From positions 74,501 through 138,500 of the forward strand of contig JAAXIF010000020.1 in NCBI GenBank assembly GCA_012270485.1: DNA of 64,000 nt. Direction: 5' to 3'. This DNA is from Sphingobacteriales bacterium. Its GTDB lineage: Bacteria; Bacteroidota; Bacteroidia; Chitinophagales; Chitinophagaceae. Shown here in pieces: positions 28,772 to 38,718 of this stretch (positions are counted from its first letter, which is position 1; each line of letters begins with the position of its first letter). The notes under the pieces are model-generated. The model did no database searches, was not told the origin of the DNA, and saw only the letters and a program-made list of their open reading frames with translations. A program made the position numbers and the translations under genes.

Positions 28772-29443
28772 ATGGAACAACTGCCTCGTATTCGTGTTTT
28801 GATAGCAGACGATCATGATATTTTCAGAGATGGGCTCTCATTATTACTGTTGAAGGAGCCTGCGATCGAGTTAGTGGGAGATGCCGCCAATGGAAAACAA
28901 TTGATACAAATGGCAAAAGAGCTCCAGCCGGATATTGTTTTAACAGATTTGAAGATGCCTCAAATGGATGGTATTGAAGCCATCAAAAGAATCAAAGAAT
29001 TATATCCTGCTATCAAAGCCATTGCACTGTCTTCTTTTGATAGCGATGCAATGGTCATCGATGCTTTGGAAGCCGGTGCGATGGGCTATATCATTAAAAA
29101 TGCAGATCGGGGAGAAATTATAGATGCCATCAGAATGGTATACACAGGAAGTCCCTACTACTGTAAAACAACATCAGGCCGTCTAGTAAAGCTCATTGCC
29201 CGAAGTGAATTCAATCCTTATAAAACAGATACTTCCAAACTTTTCTCTGATAAAGAGAAAGAAATCATCCGACTCATTTGTGAAGAAAAAACCAGCAAAG
29301 AAATCGGAGAATTACTCTTCATGAGTTCTCGTACCGTGGAAGGCCACCGAGTAAAGATCTTGGAAAAAATGGATGTAAAAACTACCGCAGGTATTGCTAT
29401 CTATGCTATTAAGAATGGAATCTATAGCGCGCATCAGGAGTAA
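28772..29443 (+). CDS. LuxR/NarL-family response regulator
   Basis: VLIADDHDIFRDGLSLLL; TSKEIGELLFMSSRTVEGHRVKILEKM. Confidence 0.94.
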   Translation: MEQLPRIRVLIADDHDIFRDGLSLLLLKEPAIELVGDAANGKQLIQMAKELQPDIVLTDLKMPQMDGIEAIKRIKELYPAIKAIALSSFDSDAMVIDALEAGAMGYIIKNADRGEIIDAIRMVYTGSPYYCKTTSGRLVKLIARSEFNPYKTDTSKLFSDKEKEIIRLICEEKTSKEIGELLFMSSRTVEGHRVKILEKMDVKTTAGIAIYAIKNGIYSAHQE

Positions 29444-29493
29444 TATTTTCGTTTCATTTCTTTCCACTGCTTCTCCATTCGTAACTTGCAGCC

Positions 29494-30576
29494 ATGGATC
29501 AGGTATATACTTATGAATCGTTGTATGCATTTACCAAAGCAGTATTCATCAAAATGGGCTGTTCTGATATGGATGCCACTACTGCAGCCACTGTTTTGGT
29601 ATCCGCAGACCTGCGCGGTATTGATAGTCATGGTGTAGCCCGACTCAGTGGCTATGTTCGATTGTGGGAAGTGAACAGGATCAATGCAACCCCAAATATT
29701 CAAGTGGTTCATGAAACACCGTCAACTGCTGTAGTAGATGGGGATGCCGGTTTAGGTCTGGTAGTAGCTCCTTTTGCAATGCAGATCGCTATTGAAAAAG
29801 CCAAACAAGTAGGTACTGGATGGGTAAGTGTTCGCAATACCAATCACTTCGGTATTGCAGGTTATCATGCGATGATGGCATTGGGGCATCAAATGATTGG
29901 AATGGCCATGACCAATGCAAGTGCCTTGGTAGCCCCTACTTTTTCCATTGAAAGAATGTTGGGTACCAACCCTATCGCAGTAGCTATTCCTGCAGGAGAA
30001 CAACCTCCTTTTGTAGCAGACATGGCCACTACCACAGCCGCAAACGGCAAATTGGAAATACTGCAAAGAAAAAATGCAGAAGCACCGTTGGGTTGGGTAC
30101 AGGATAAAGAAGGTCAAGCATCTACTGATGCCAATATTTTAAAGAAAGAAGGTGCCCTACTTCCATTGGGTAGCGATCGCGAGCATGGAAGTCATAAAGG
30201 CTATGCATTAGGTGCCATCGTTGATATTTTTTCCGCAGTACTCAGTGGAGGAAGCTATGGTCCTTGGGCCCCACCTTTTCCTGCATATGTGCCCATGCCC
30301 GAAAATATGCCGGGGAAAGGTCTCGGACATTTTTTTGGCGCGATGCGCGTAGACGCTTTTCGTCCAGCAGAGGAGTTTACAACGCATATGGATAATTGGA
30401 TCACTCGTTTTCGTAATGCAAAGCCTGCGCCCGGACAAGACCGTGTGTTGATACCCGGAGATCCGGAAAGGGAATATGAAAAAGAGCGCATGGAAAAGGG
30501 AGTACCCATTGTGGCGAGTGTAGTAGAGGATTTGAAAGCAGTGGGAGAAAAATTCGGTATCGAATGGATGGCCTAA
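29494..30576 (+). CDS. Ldh family (malate/L-lactate dehydrogenase type) oxidoreductase
   Basis: RGIDSHGVARLSGYV; SVRNTNHFGIAGYHAMMA; GHFFGAMRVDAF. Confidence 0.92.
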   Translation: MDQVYTYESLYAFTKAVFIKMGCSDMDATTAATVLVSADLRGIDSHGVARLSGYVRLWEVNRINATPNIQVVHETPSTAVVDGDAGLGLVVAPFAMQIAIEKAKQVGTGWVSVRNTNHFGIAGYHAMMALGHQMIGMAMTNASALVAPTFSIERMLGTNPIAVAIPAGEQPPFVADMATTTAANGKLEILQRKNAEAPLGWVQDKEGQASTDANILKKEGALLPLGSDREHGSHKGYALGAIVDIFSAVLSGGSYGPWAPPFPAYVPMPENMPGKGLGHFFGAMRVDAFRPAEEFTTHMDNWITRFRNAKPAPGQDRVLIPGDPEREYEKERMEKGVPIVASVVEDLKAVGEKFGIEWMA

Positions 30577-30637
30577 CCCGCTGATCTAGCTAACAACTGT
30601 TCTTTAAAATCCCTGAGAACTTAACGTCTCAATAATT

Positions 30638-30647
30638 TACCTTTGCA
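30638..30647 (+). promoter_or_regulatory. Candidate Bacteroidota -7 element (TAnnTTTG) before aspartate kinase
   Basis: aatttACCTTTGCAcc, i.e. TACCTTTG; matches the known TAnnTTTG motif. Confidence 0.45.
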
Positions 30648-30685
30648 CCTCATTAACCAATAAAAAACGGGGGAGGGGGAATCTT

Positions 30686-32005
30686 ATGAAAGTAATGAAG
30701 TTCGGCGGTACCAGCGTAGGTAAGCCGGAACGTATGCATCAGGTATCACAATTAATTACCAAAGATGCGACACCGAAAATAGTAGTGCTCAGTGCACTTA
30801 GTGGAACTACCAATGCTTTAGTGGAAATCAGTAACAGTTTATCTCAGGGTGATAGACAGGCAGCTAAACAAAAAATCGATCAATTAGAAGCACATTATCG
30901 ACAGTTTGTGCTGGATCTCCTAAAAACAGATACTGTTCGCGCTAAAGCCAATGCAGTCATTGCCGAACATTTTGAATTCCTTAATATCATTTTGCGTATT
31001 TCTTTTAGTGAAGCGCTGAATAAAGATATTCTGGCACAGGGTGAATTGATGAGTACCAAATTATTCAGTTGCTACCTTGAGGAACAAGGAATCGATCATA
31101 TGTTGTTACCCGCTCTTGAATTCATGACCATTGATGCCAATGAAGAGCCACAGTTGGGGAGTATCAAAGTTAAATTGAGTCAGCAACTACAACTTCATAA
31201 AGACAAAAAATTATTCATTACCCAAGGCTATATCTGTCGCAACTCAAAAGGGGAGGTCGATAATCTGAAAAGAGGTGGTAGTGATTATACCGCTTCTCTT
31301 GTAGCTGCGGCTATTCATGCCAGTGTATGTGAAATCTGGACTGATATTGATGGTATGCATAACAATGACCCGCGTATCGTTAATAAAACGATAGCCATTG
31401 AACAATTAAGTTTTGATGAAGCAGCGGAGTTGGCATATTTCGGTGCAAAAATTTTACACCCTACTTGTATCTGGCCGGCACAGCAAGAGAATGTTCCTGT
31501 GAAATTGTTGAATACCATGCAGCCGGATGCTCCCGGAACCGTCATCACCAAAGAAGCAGGTAGTGTAGGTGTGAAAGCAGTAGCAGCAAAAGATGGGATC
31601 ATCGCCATCAAGATCAAGAGCAGTCGAATGCTGTTGGCTTATGGATTTTTAAGAAAAGTGTTTGAAGTATTTGAGAAATACCGTACTTCTATTGATATGA
31701 TCACTACTTCTGAGGTAGCGGTATCTGTTACCATTGATACGGATACGGCACTCAGTAGTATCGTAAAAGAACTAGAGCCATTCGGAACAGTAGAAGTAGA
31801 GAAAGATCAAACCATTGTTTCTATTGTAGGAAATGAAATAGCTCAAACGGATGCTGTATTACAAAAACTATTTAATGCAATTCAGGAAATACCGGTTACG
31901 ATGGTGAGTTATGGAGGAAGTACGCATAATGTCTCTTTACTGGTTCCTAGTGAGCATAAAACAAAAACATTACAACTCCTCAATATTGGATTGTTTGGCC
32001 TGTGA
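30686..32005 (+). CDS. aspartate kinase
   Basis: MKVMKFGGTSVGKPERM; LKRGGSDYTASLVAAA; C-terminal ACT domains. Confidence 0.94.
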   Translation: MKVMKFGGTSVGKPERMHQVSQLITKDATPKIVVLSALSGTTNALVEISNSLSQGDRQAAKQKIDQLEAHYRQFVLDLLKTDTVRAKANAVIAEHFEFLNIILRISFSEALNKDILAQGELMSTKLFSCYLEEQGIDHMLLPALEFMTIDANEEPQLGSIKVKLSQQLQLHKDKKLFITQGYICRNSKGEVDNLKRGGSDYTASLVAAAIHASVCEIWTDIDGMHNNDPRIVNKTIAIEQLSFDEAAELAYFGAKILHPTCIWPAQQENVPVKLLNTMQPDAPGTVITKEAGSVGVKAVAAKDGIIAIKIKSSRMLLAYGFLRKVFEVFEKYRTSIDMITTSEVAVSVTIDTDTALSSIVKELEPFGTVEVEKDQTIVSIVGNEIAQTDAVLQKLFNAIQEIPVTMVSYGGSTHNVSLLVPSEHKTKTLQLLNIGLFGL

Positions 32006-32030
32006 TCAATGTTAAAAGAGGTTAATATTT

Positions 32031-32060
32031 AAGCCATCCGTCTGGTCGGATGGCTTTTTT
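32031..32060 (+). terminator. Rho-independent terminator
   Basis: AGCCATCCG-tctggt-CGGATGGCT-TTTTT. Confidence 0.8.
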
Positions 32061-32088
32061 CATTGAAATTGTTACTTCAAATCATGGC

Positions 32089-33330
32089 ATGAGAATCATA
32101 TTGACACTGATCATCCTTATTGCAAGTCTTCATCTTTCCTTTGCTCAGCAAGCATTGAGAGGAAAAGTCATCGCCAGTGATTCTAAACAACCCATTCATT
32201 TGGCCAATGTCTTTTTAAGTAATACATCTATTGGAACTGTTACGAATGCAGAAGGTGTATTTGTTTTAGACAGATTTCCGCAAGGTCGTTTTGATGTAGT
32301 AATATCTTGTATTGGTTATGAAACCTATGTAACCACTATTCAATATGCGCAATTACCTGCTTTTATTGAAGTGGTATTAAAGCCTAAAGTGAATATCCTA
32401 CAAGAAGTAGTTGTAGAACCATATGAAAAAAATGGATGGGAACGATATGGAAAATTCTTTATAGAAAATTTTATAGGTACATCTGCTTTAGCTACAGATT
32501 GTAAACTTAAAAATCCGGAGACCATTCGTTTTCGTTATAATAAAAAAGAAAATATTCTTCGCGCATTTGCTGATGAGCCAATTATACTGGAGAACAGAGC
32601 ACTGGGGTATATTTTACGCTATGATTTAAAAGTATTTGAGTATAACTATGGTACAAGAATATTTTATTTTCAAGGGTATCCTTTGTTCGAGGATATTGAA
32701 ACAGATCGCAAAAGATTACTGAATCGTTGGGAAAGAAACCGCGCAGAAGCATATTATGGTTCTATGATGCACTTTATGCGATCGCTATTTAGAAACCAAT
32801 TGATTGAAGAGGGATTTGAAATAAGAAAGCTGATTAAGATTAGTGAAGAAGAAAAGAAAAGAGTCAGAAATATCTATAATTCCAGAACCTATATCAATAG
32901 TAATGGTAATATTGTTGTAAACGATAGCTTGTTGGGTAATGGAAATAAAGACAGCTCAGATTATTACCGAAAAGTAATACGACAACCTGAGAAAATGGCA
33001 ATATTGATCAATCAGCTTTTACCTGGCGATAGTATTGCATTTGCCATAGATAGCTTTACCGCCGGATTGTATTTTGATGATCATCTGCAAGTGATCTACA
33101 AATACAAACAAGCTCCAGATGAGTACGTACGAATGAATTCCTTATCTGTTCAACCGAAAACACCTGTTGTATCAGATATTGTCCTCCCTAAAAAAAATGC
33201 CATCTCCGTATTAGCCAATGGTAGTTATTTCGAAGGTCTGGATCTGATCACATCCGGTTACTGGGGTTGGTGGGAAAAATTGGCAACGATGTTGCCATTT
33301 GATTATAAGCCACCGAAAAAGAGGGAGTAA
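32089..33330 (+). CDS. carboxypeptidase-like regulatory domain-containing protein
   Basis: Start refined to MRIILTLIILIASLHLSFAQ; LRGKVIASDSKQPIHLANVFLSNTSIGTVTNAEGVF. Confidence 0.8.
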   Translation: MRIILTLIILIASLHLSFAQQALRGKVIASDSKQPIHLANVFLSNTSIGTVTNAEGVFVLDRFPQGRFDVVISCIGYETYVTTIQYAQLPAFIEVVLKPKVNILQEVVVEPYEKNGWERYGKFFIENFIGTSALATDCKLKNPETIRFRYNKKENILRAFADEPIILENRALGYILRYDLKVFEYNYGTRIFYFQGYPLFEDIETDRKRLLNRWERNRAEAYYGSMMHFMRSLFRNQLIEEGFEIRKLIKISEEEKKRVRNIYNSRTYINSNGNIVVNDSLLGNGNKDSSDYYRKVIRQPEKMAILINQLLPGDSIAFAIDSFTAGLYFDDHLQVIYKYKQAPDEYVRMNSLSVQPKTPVVSDIVLPKKNAISVLANGSYFEGLDLITSGYWGWWEKLATMLPFDYKPPKKRE

Positions 33331-33333
33331 GCT

Positions 33334-33452
33334 AACAGTTTATAGTTGACAGTTGACAGTAAATCATGGACTATATATTTTATATACTCATAATTAATGT
33401 AAAGTAATTAGCAAGAATTACTTTACTTCTTCCTGTCAACTATCAACTCAAC
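33334..33452. repeat. Heptad-word inverted arms (AGTTNNN / AACTNNN) in a convergent gap
   Basis: cAGTTtatAGTTgacAGTTgacAG (33334-33360) and cctgtcAACTatcAACTcaacc (33432-33454); arm 2 includes the bioA stop codon. Confidence 0.6.
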
Positions 33453-34711
33453 CCCCAACCCGAAAGAAGAAACTTATACACTTTCTCCAATTCCTCTTCT
33501 TCAATACAATAAGGCGGCATGATGTAAACTGTATTTCCTAGTGGACGAATGTACATGCCTGCATCCAATGCTTTTTTTGTGATGACTGAACTTACCTGAT
33601 TTAGGTATTCTTTTTTGCCCTGGTCTATTTCAAATGCAAGAATAGTACCCAAGCTGCGAATATCTTTAATTGGTAATTCAGTTGTACGTAATTGATCTGC
33701 AAATGAAATATTCGCCGCACTGATTTTTTCAATTTGTAATAAACATTCTTCTTTTTGTAACAAATCCAAACTTGCTAATGCCGCCGTACATGCTAGGGGA
33801 TTAGCGGTAAAAGAGTGACCATGAAAAAATGTTTTCATCGCATCATCATCTACATAAGCCTGATAGATACGATCTGTACAAGCTGTTACGCCTAGTGCCA
33901 TCGTTCCTCCTGTAAGACCCTTGCTCAAACAAATAATATCCGGTTTCTTATTCATGTAGTCACTGGCAAAAAACTTTCCTGTTCTTCCAAATCCTGTCAT
34001 TACTTCATCTGCAATACAAATGATATCATTGAGCTTAGCCGTATTCAACAGTTCATTCAGCAGGTAAGGATCGTACATGTTCATACCTCCAGCACCTTGA
34101 ACCAACGGCTCATAAATAAAAGCAGCTGTTTCTTCCGCATGCTGTTGCATGATGGTTTTTAATTCACTGATATTTTCTTGTGTAGGTGTATCGAGAAAAA
34201 CAACATCAAAAAGAAGTTCATGAAAAGCCAATGTAAAAACACTTCGATCACTTACACTCATGGCTCCGAAAGTATCTCCATGATAACTGTTTTTGAAAGC
34301 GATGAGCTTGTTTCTTTGTTTCTGATCCTGATTCCACCAGTACTGAATAGCCATTTTCAATGCTACTTCTGTAGAGGTAGACCCATTGTCACTATAAAAT
34401 ATTCTTGAAAAATTTCCCGGTAAAATTGTCAGTAGTCGTTCTGCCAGTTCCACGGCCGGCCGGTGTGTAAATCCGGCAAAGATTACCTGTTCTAATTCCA
34501 AAGCCTGCTGGTATAATTTTTCTGCGATATATGGGTGTGCATGTCCATGTAAATTTACCCACCAGCTACTGATAGCGTCAATATAGCTATTCCCTTGTTC
34601 GTCAAACAATAAGGATCCTTTACCCTTGACAATAGCGATGGGATCGGCCATATTTTTTTGTCGGGTAAAAGGGTGCCAAATAGAATTTTTATCCCGTATT
34701 GCAATACTCAT
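33443..34711 (-). CDS. bioA: adenosylmethionine-8-amino-7-oxononanoate aminotransferase
   Basis: SIWHPFTRQKN, SWWVNLHGHAHPYIA, IADEVMTGFGRTGKFFA, LSKGLTGGTMALG; start refined to MSIAIRDK. Confidence 0.95.
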   Translation of the reverse strand: MSIAIRDKNSIWHPFTRQKNMADPIAIVKGKGSLLFDEQGNSYIDAISSWWVNLHGHAHPYIAEKLYQQALELEQVIFAGFTHRPAVELAERLLTILPGNFSRIFYSDNGSTSTEVALKMAIQYWWNQDQKQRNKLIAFKNSYHGDTFGAMSVSDRSVFTLAFHELLFDVVFLDTPTQENISELKTIMQQHAEETAAFIYEPLVQGAGGMNMYDPYLLNELLNTAKLNDIICIADEVMTGFGRTGKFFASDYMNKKPDIICLSKGLTGGTMALGVTACTDRIYQAYVDDDAMKTFFHGHSFTANPLACTAALASLDLLQKEECLLQIEKISAANISFADQLRTTELPIKDIRSLGTILAFEIDQGKKEYLNQVSSVITKKALDAGMYIRPLGNTVYIMPPYCIEEEELEKVYKFLLSGWGLS

Positions 34712-34832
34712 ACGGCAAATGTAGGATGTAAATGGTAGTTGTTTTGGCATCGAATATGGTAGTTTTGCCACCATTTTTTACCCATATGCAACGCAAGTAC
34801 CATTAACCGGGTCAACCCCCTGAATATACTGC

Positions 34833-35393
34833 ATGTTAGACGAACAGAAATTGGTAAAAGACTGCCTGAGGCAACATCCGGCTGCACAAAAGCTGCTGTA
34901 TGACACATTTGCTGAGCAAATGCTGGGTACCTGTTTCCGTTATACCAAGAGTATGAATGATGCAGAAGAAGTACTGCAACAAGGTTTTATCAAAGTGTTT
35001 CAAAACCTGCATCAGTTTCGTTCAGAAGGTGATCTGGGCGCATGGATTAGAAGGATTATGGTGAATACGGCGATCAATTATTTGAAGCGCAAACCACAAT
35101 ATCAATTGGATCTTGGTTTTGAAGACAGTCATTTGCATCCTGTAGACAATCACCAGCCGGATTTGAAAATACAGATGAAAGATCTTTTAAATCTCATCAG
35201 GCAATTACCCGCCGGTTATCAAACCATTTTTAATCTCTATGCAGTAGAAGGATATTCACATGTGGAGATCGCTAAAATATTAGGGATCAGTGAAGGTACC
35301 AGTCGATCACAGTATGCTCGAGCCAGGGCATTATTGATTAGCTGGTTGGAAAAATATTCTGTTAACGGAAAAAAAGATCGATATGCCCAATAA
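34833..35393 (+). CDS. ECF RNA polymerase sigma factor
   Basis: Sigma-70 region 2 (AEEVLQQGFIKVFQNLHQFR) and region 4 (YSHVEIAKILGISEGTSRSQYARAR). Confidence 0.93.
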   Translation: MLDEQKLVKDCLRQHPAAQKLLYDTFAEQMLGTCFRYTKSMNDAEEVLQQGFIKVFQNLHQFRSEGDLGAWIRRIMVNTAINYLKRKPQYQLDLGFEDSHLHPVDNHQPDLKIQMKDLLNLIRQLPAGYQTIFNLYAVEGYSHVEIAKILGISEGTSRSQYARARALLISWLEKYSVNGKKDRYAQ

Positions 35394-36765
35394 ATCTTTT
35401 GAAGAACAAGTGAGGGAAGAACTTTCTGGTTTGCGCATCAAACCCAATGATGTAGTATGGCAGTCTGTTGCCGCAAGCCTGCAGCAAAAAAGAAGACGTC
35501 GTTGGGCAATTTGGCTGCTTACACTTTTAATAGGGTTATCTAGCGCCTCATTTTGGTTATTGATAGCAAGCAAAGAAGAGACATCTAAAAGCCTACAATC
35601 TTCTCAGCTAAAAACTAAGCAAGGCATCATTCAGAATACAGAAGCCGCTAAGATCAACCCGTCAACAAAAACTTCTTCACCATTACCGGAATCATTAATA
35701 CCCATTACAAACAGAACTACGCACCAAAAAAACAACCAAGCAGATGAGACTGTAATACCTACGGATCTTCTGGTATCTACAAAAACAACAAATAAAAACG
35801 AACTTGTATCGGTTAGTTCCCAAGAGATAGCTTCTTCTACTTTATCAATGAATGCGAACACTGAACAAGCAGATTTGCCTATTACGCATTCAAAAAATGA
35901 TAGCGTATTGATCATCCCTGAAATTATTGGCATCAGTGAAACAGCTACTATTGGTCTCTTGCAATATGATACAATAGCTGTTATAGCCCAAGAAACGCTG
36001 ACCCATTCAAAGAAAGTTTCTCAATGGAATTGGAAAGCTGAATTACTCATCGGGAAAAGTGGTATCCGTAACTCATTAGGCTCCCTTTTTGAAGGTAGTA
36101 GTAATGCTGCATACAATAACTTCATAGGCTCAGGATTGTCAACAACGGCATCTCCCGGTTCTGGTCCTATCAATTTGATCAGACCCAAAGTGCAGGATCA
36201 TTTTTCATTTGGTACGTCTGTTGAAATGAGTAAAACGATCGGTAAAAAGAAAAAGAATAGCTTGGGTATTCAGGTTGGATATCAGTTGTATCAAACAAAA
36301 TATAGAATTGGTGGTATTAATTCGGGAACATTACAATTTAGTAATGTGAATCGATCGAATGAATCCAATGTGTATTATGGGGTAAGAGATAGTGTAAATT
36401 ATATCGCCTCTTATCATTTCATTCGATTAGGTCTTCAATGGTATCGTTCATTGAAATGGTTGAAACAAACAGAGCTTAGATGGTATGCAGGTGTTGGTGC
36501 CAATCTTATGGTAAGTAGTAATGGTCTTCATGTAGGCATTACCAATAATAATATCTATTACTTTAAAAACAGATCCTTACTACGCAATATGCAATTTGAT
36601 GCGGTCACAGGTCTAGAAATTGGCATAGGAAAGCAGAAACGTTTATTTGTTGGTCCACAAATACATTATATGCTGAGTAATGTATCAAAACAAAATGGAT
36701 TTAACCAGCACTTGTATCGTCCTTCTATTAAAATGTCTTTATTGCTTTCTAAAAGCAAAAAATAA
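35383..36765 (+). CDS. single-TM protein with anti-sigma-like position and barrel-like C-terminus
   Basis: N-terminal soluble about 40 aa, TM WAIWLLTLLIGLSSASFWLLIA, then Ser/Thr linker and NSLGIQVGYQLYQTKYRIGG...RLFVGPQIHYML; 11-nt overlap with sigma gene. Confidence 0.6.
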   Translation: MPNKSFEEQVREELSGLRIKPNDVVWQSVAASLQQKRRRRWAIWLLTLLIGLSSASFWLLIASKEETSKSLQSSQLKTKQGIIQNTEAAKINPSTKTSSPLPESLIPITNRTTHQKNNQADETVIPTDLLVSTKTTNKNELVSVSSQEIASSTLSMNANTEQADLPITHSKNDSVLIIPEIIGISETATIGLLQYDTIAVIAQETLTHSKKVSQWNWKAELLIGKSGIRNSLGSLFEGSSNAAYNNFIGSGLSTTASPGSGPINLIRPKVQDHFSFGTSVEMSKTIGKKKKNSLGIQVGYQLYQTKYRIGGINSGTLQFSNVNRSNESNVYYGVRDSVNYIASYHFIRLGLQWYRSLKWLKQTELRWYAGVGANLMVSSNGLHVGITNNNIYYFKNRSLLRNMQFDAVTGLEIGIGKQKRLFVGPQIHYMLSNVSKQNGFNQHLYRPSIKMSLLLSKSKK

Positions 36766-36816
36766 GGTGCAACAGTTCTGTAAAGTGGGGTGTCAGTATG
36801 CTACAAATCTTCTTGT

Positions 36817-38073
36817 ATGCAAACGAAATACTTACTGCTGCTACTTCTTCCATTTACAGTTGCTTCTTGCATGAAAGATACTGTTAAAGAATCTTACAGT
36901 TTTTTTAGACCGGTGTATCAAACAAAAGATCAAGTTAAAGCCGGTATCAAGAACGCACCTTCTGTTGAGATTGAAAAACCCGGTAAGATTATTTTAAAAG
37001 ATCACTATCTCTTTTTGAATGATGTAGATAAAGGTGTTCACATCATCGATATTGCCGATCCTGCAAACCCTAAAAAAATATCATTTATTAGCATTCCGGG
37101 TTGTGTAGACATGGCTATTAATGGGAACTATCTCTATGCAGATTGTTATACTGATCTGGTAACCATTGATATTGCCAACCCTCTTCAGGTAACAGTTAAA
37201 CAATTTTTGAACGGTGTTTTCCCACATCGCTACTACGGAGCTTTTTTTGCAGATACGGGCTTGGTGATCCAAAAATGGATACGTGTTGATACAACCATAT
37301 CTTATCCCTATTCCAGTGGCTCACGCAATTATTTTTTTGAACGCACCGGTTTGTTCACGTTGAGTTCTCGTGGGGGCTTTTCCGCTTCTTCTTTCTCAGG
37401 AACAGCCTCTGTTGCTATTGCAGGTTCTACAGCAAGATTTGGGTTACAGCAAAACAGAATGTACACGGTAAGTCATGATGATTTGAAAGTATTCAATATA
37501 GCAAAGGCCGACGCACCAGCTTATGTGAATAAGGTTGATCTTATTCAAGGTAATATTGAAACCATTTTTCCTTATAAAAATAATTTATTCATTGGTGCCC
37601 AAGGTGGAATGTCTATTTATAGTGCATCCAATCCTGATCAGCCTTCACTACTTGGACAATTTACCCATGTTAGGTCTTGTGATCCTGTAGTAGCAGATGA
37701 TACACATGCATATGTTACTTTAAGTGGTGGATCATTCTGTGGCGGTTTTAGTAATCAGTTGGATATAGTAGATATCAAAAATCTTTTTAGTCCGAAATTG
37801 TTGAAGACCTATCCGTTAAAATCTCCGAAAGGACTCTCAAAAGATGGAAATACATTATTGATTTGTGATGGTACAGATGGATTAAAACTATTTAATGTAG
37901 CAGATCCGTCTAATGTTACACATATCAAAACCGTGAGTGGGTTTGATCCCCATGATGTTATTGCCATACAAGGGTATGCCATTGCTGTTGCATCTGATGG
38001 AATTTTCCTGATTGATTATCGTCAACCTATAAATGCCGAGATCATTGGGAAAATTGAAGTCAAAAAAAATTAA
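36817..38073 (+). CDS. LVIVD-repeat beta-propeller lipoprotein
   Basis: MQTKYLLLLLLPFTVASC lipobox; repeats GVHIIDIADPANPKKI, LVTIDIANPLQV, LKLFNVADPSNVTHI. Confidence 0.8.
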   Translation: MQTKYLLLLLLPFTVASCMKDTVKESYSFFRPVYQTKDQVKAGIKNAPSVEIEKPGKIILKDHYLFLNDVDKGVHIIDIADPANPKKISFISIPGCVDMAINGNYLYADCYTDLVTIDIANPLQVTVKQFLNGVFPHRYYGAFFADTGLVIQKWIRVDTTISYPYSSGSRNYFFERTGLFTLSSRGGFSASSFSGTASVAIAGSTARFGLQQNRMYTVSHDDLKVFNIAKADAPAYVNKVDLIQGNIETIFPYKNNLFIGAQGGMSIYSASNPDQPSLLGQFTHVRSCDPVVADDTHAYVTLSGGSFCGGFSNQLDIVDIKNLFSPKLLKTYPLKSPKGLSKDGNTLLICDGTDGLKLFNVADPSNVTHIKTVSGFDPHDVIAIQGYAIAVASDGIFLIDYRQPINAEIIGKIEVKKN

Positions 38074-38092
38074 TCATATTAATTAGCGAGAA

Positions 38093-38701
38093 ATGAAAAA
38101 TATATTCATTGCAGCCATTTGTTTTTTGTCAACTCATCTTCAGGCGCAAACAGGTAAAATAAAAAAAATGACTTCCTATCTTATGCCTCAGATAGCTTTA
38201 ATCGATGGGTCTAGCGGCACAAGTACACAAATTCAACTGGCTGGCGGATTGGTAAAAAATAATTGGCATTTTGGATTGGGGGCGGGTATTGATTATTATG
38301 AAATGAGAAGTGTGCCATTATTTACAGATGTGCGTTATCACTTTGGAAAAGAGCAAAAAGTATTTACCTATGCTAATGTTGGGTATAATTTCTCTTGGGT
38401 ACAAGATACACGTGATCCCCGCTTTATACTACCACCTTCCTCGAATGCAGTAAAACAAACTGATGGATTGTATACTGATATTGGAATTGGATATACTATA
38501 AAAATTGGTAAGCGAAACTCCTTATTGATGAGTACAGGTTTTTCGGTAAAGCAAATGGGGGAAGAATACCATCCATTGCCTTTTTCTAGTTGGGTATGGC
38601 CATCAAGTACGCCATGGATTAGTTCTGAATCAACAACAGTAAGAAAATTTGATTATACATTTAAAAGAGTGTGTTTCAAAGTAGCATATCGCTTATGGTA
38701 A
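38093..38701 (+). CDS. hypothetical secreted/outer-membrane protein
   Basis: Signal peptide MKNIFIAAICFLSTHLQAQ; alternating strand-like C-terminus. Confidence 0.65.
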   Translation: MKNIFIAAICFLSTHLQAQTGKIKKMTSYLMPQIALIDGSSGTSTQIQLAGGLVKNNWHFGLGAGIDYYEMRSVPLFTDVRYHFGKEQKVFTYANVGYNFSWVQDTRDPRFILPPSSNAVKQTDGLYTDIGIGYTIKIGKRNSLLMSTGFSVKQMGEEYHPLPFSSWVWPSSTPWISSESTTVRKFDYTFKRVCFKVAYRLW

Positions 38702-38718
38702 ATGATTTAGAAAATGAT

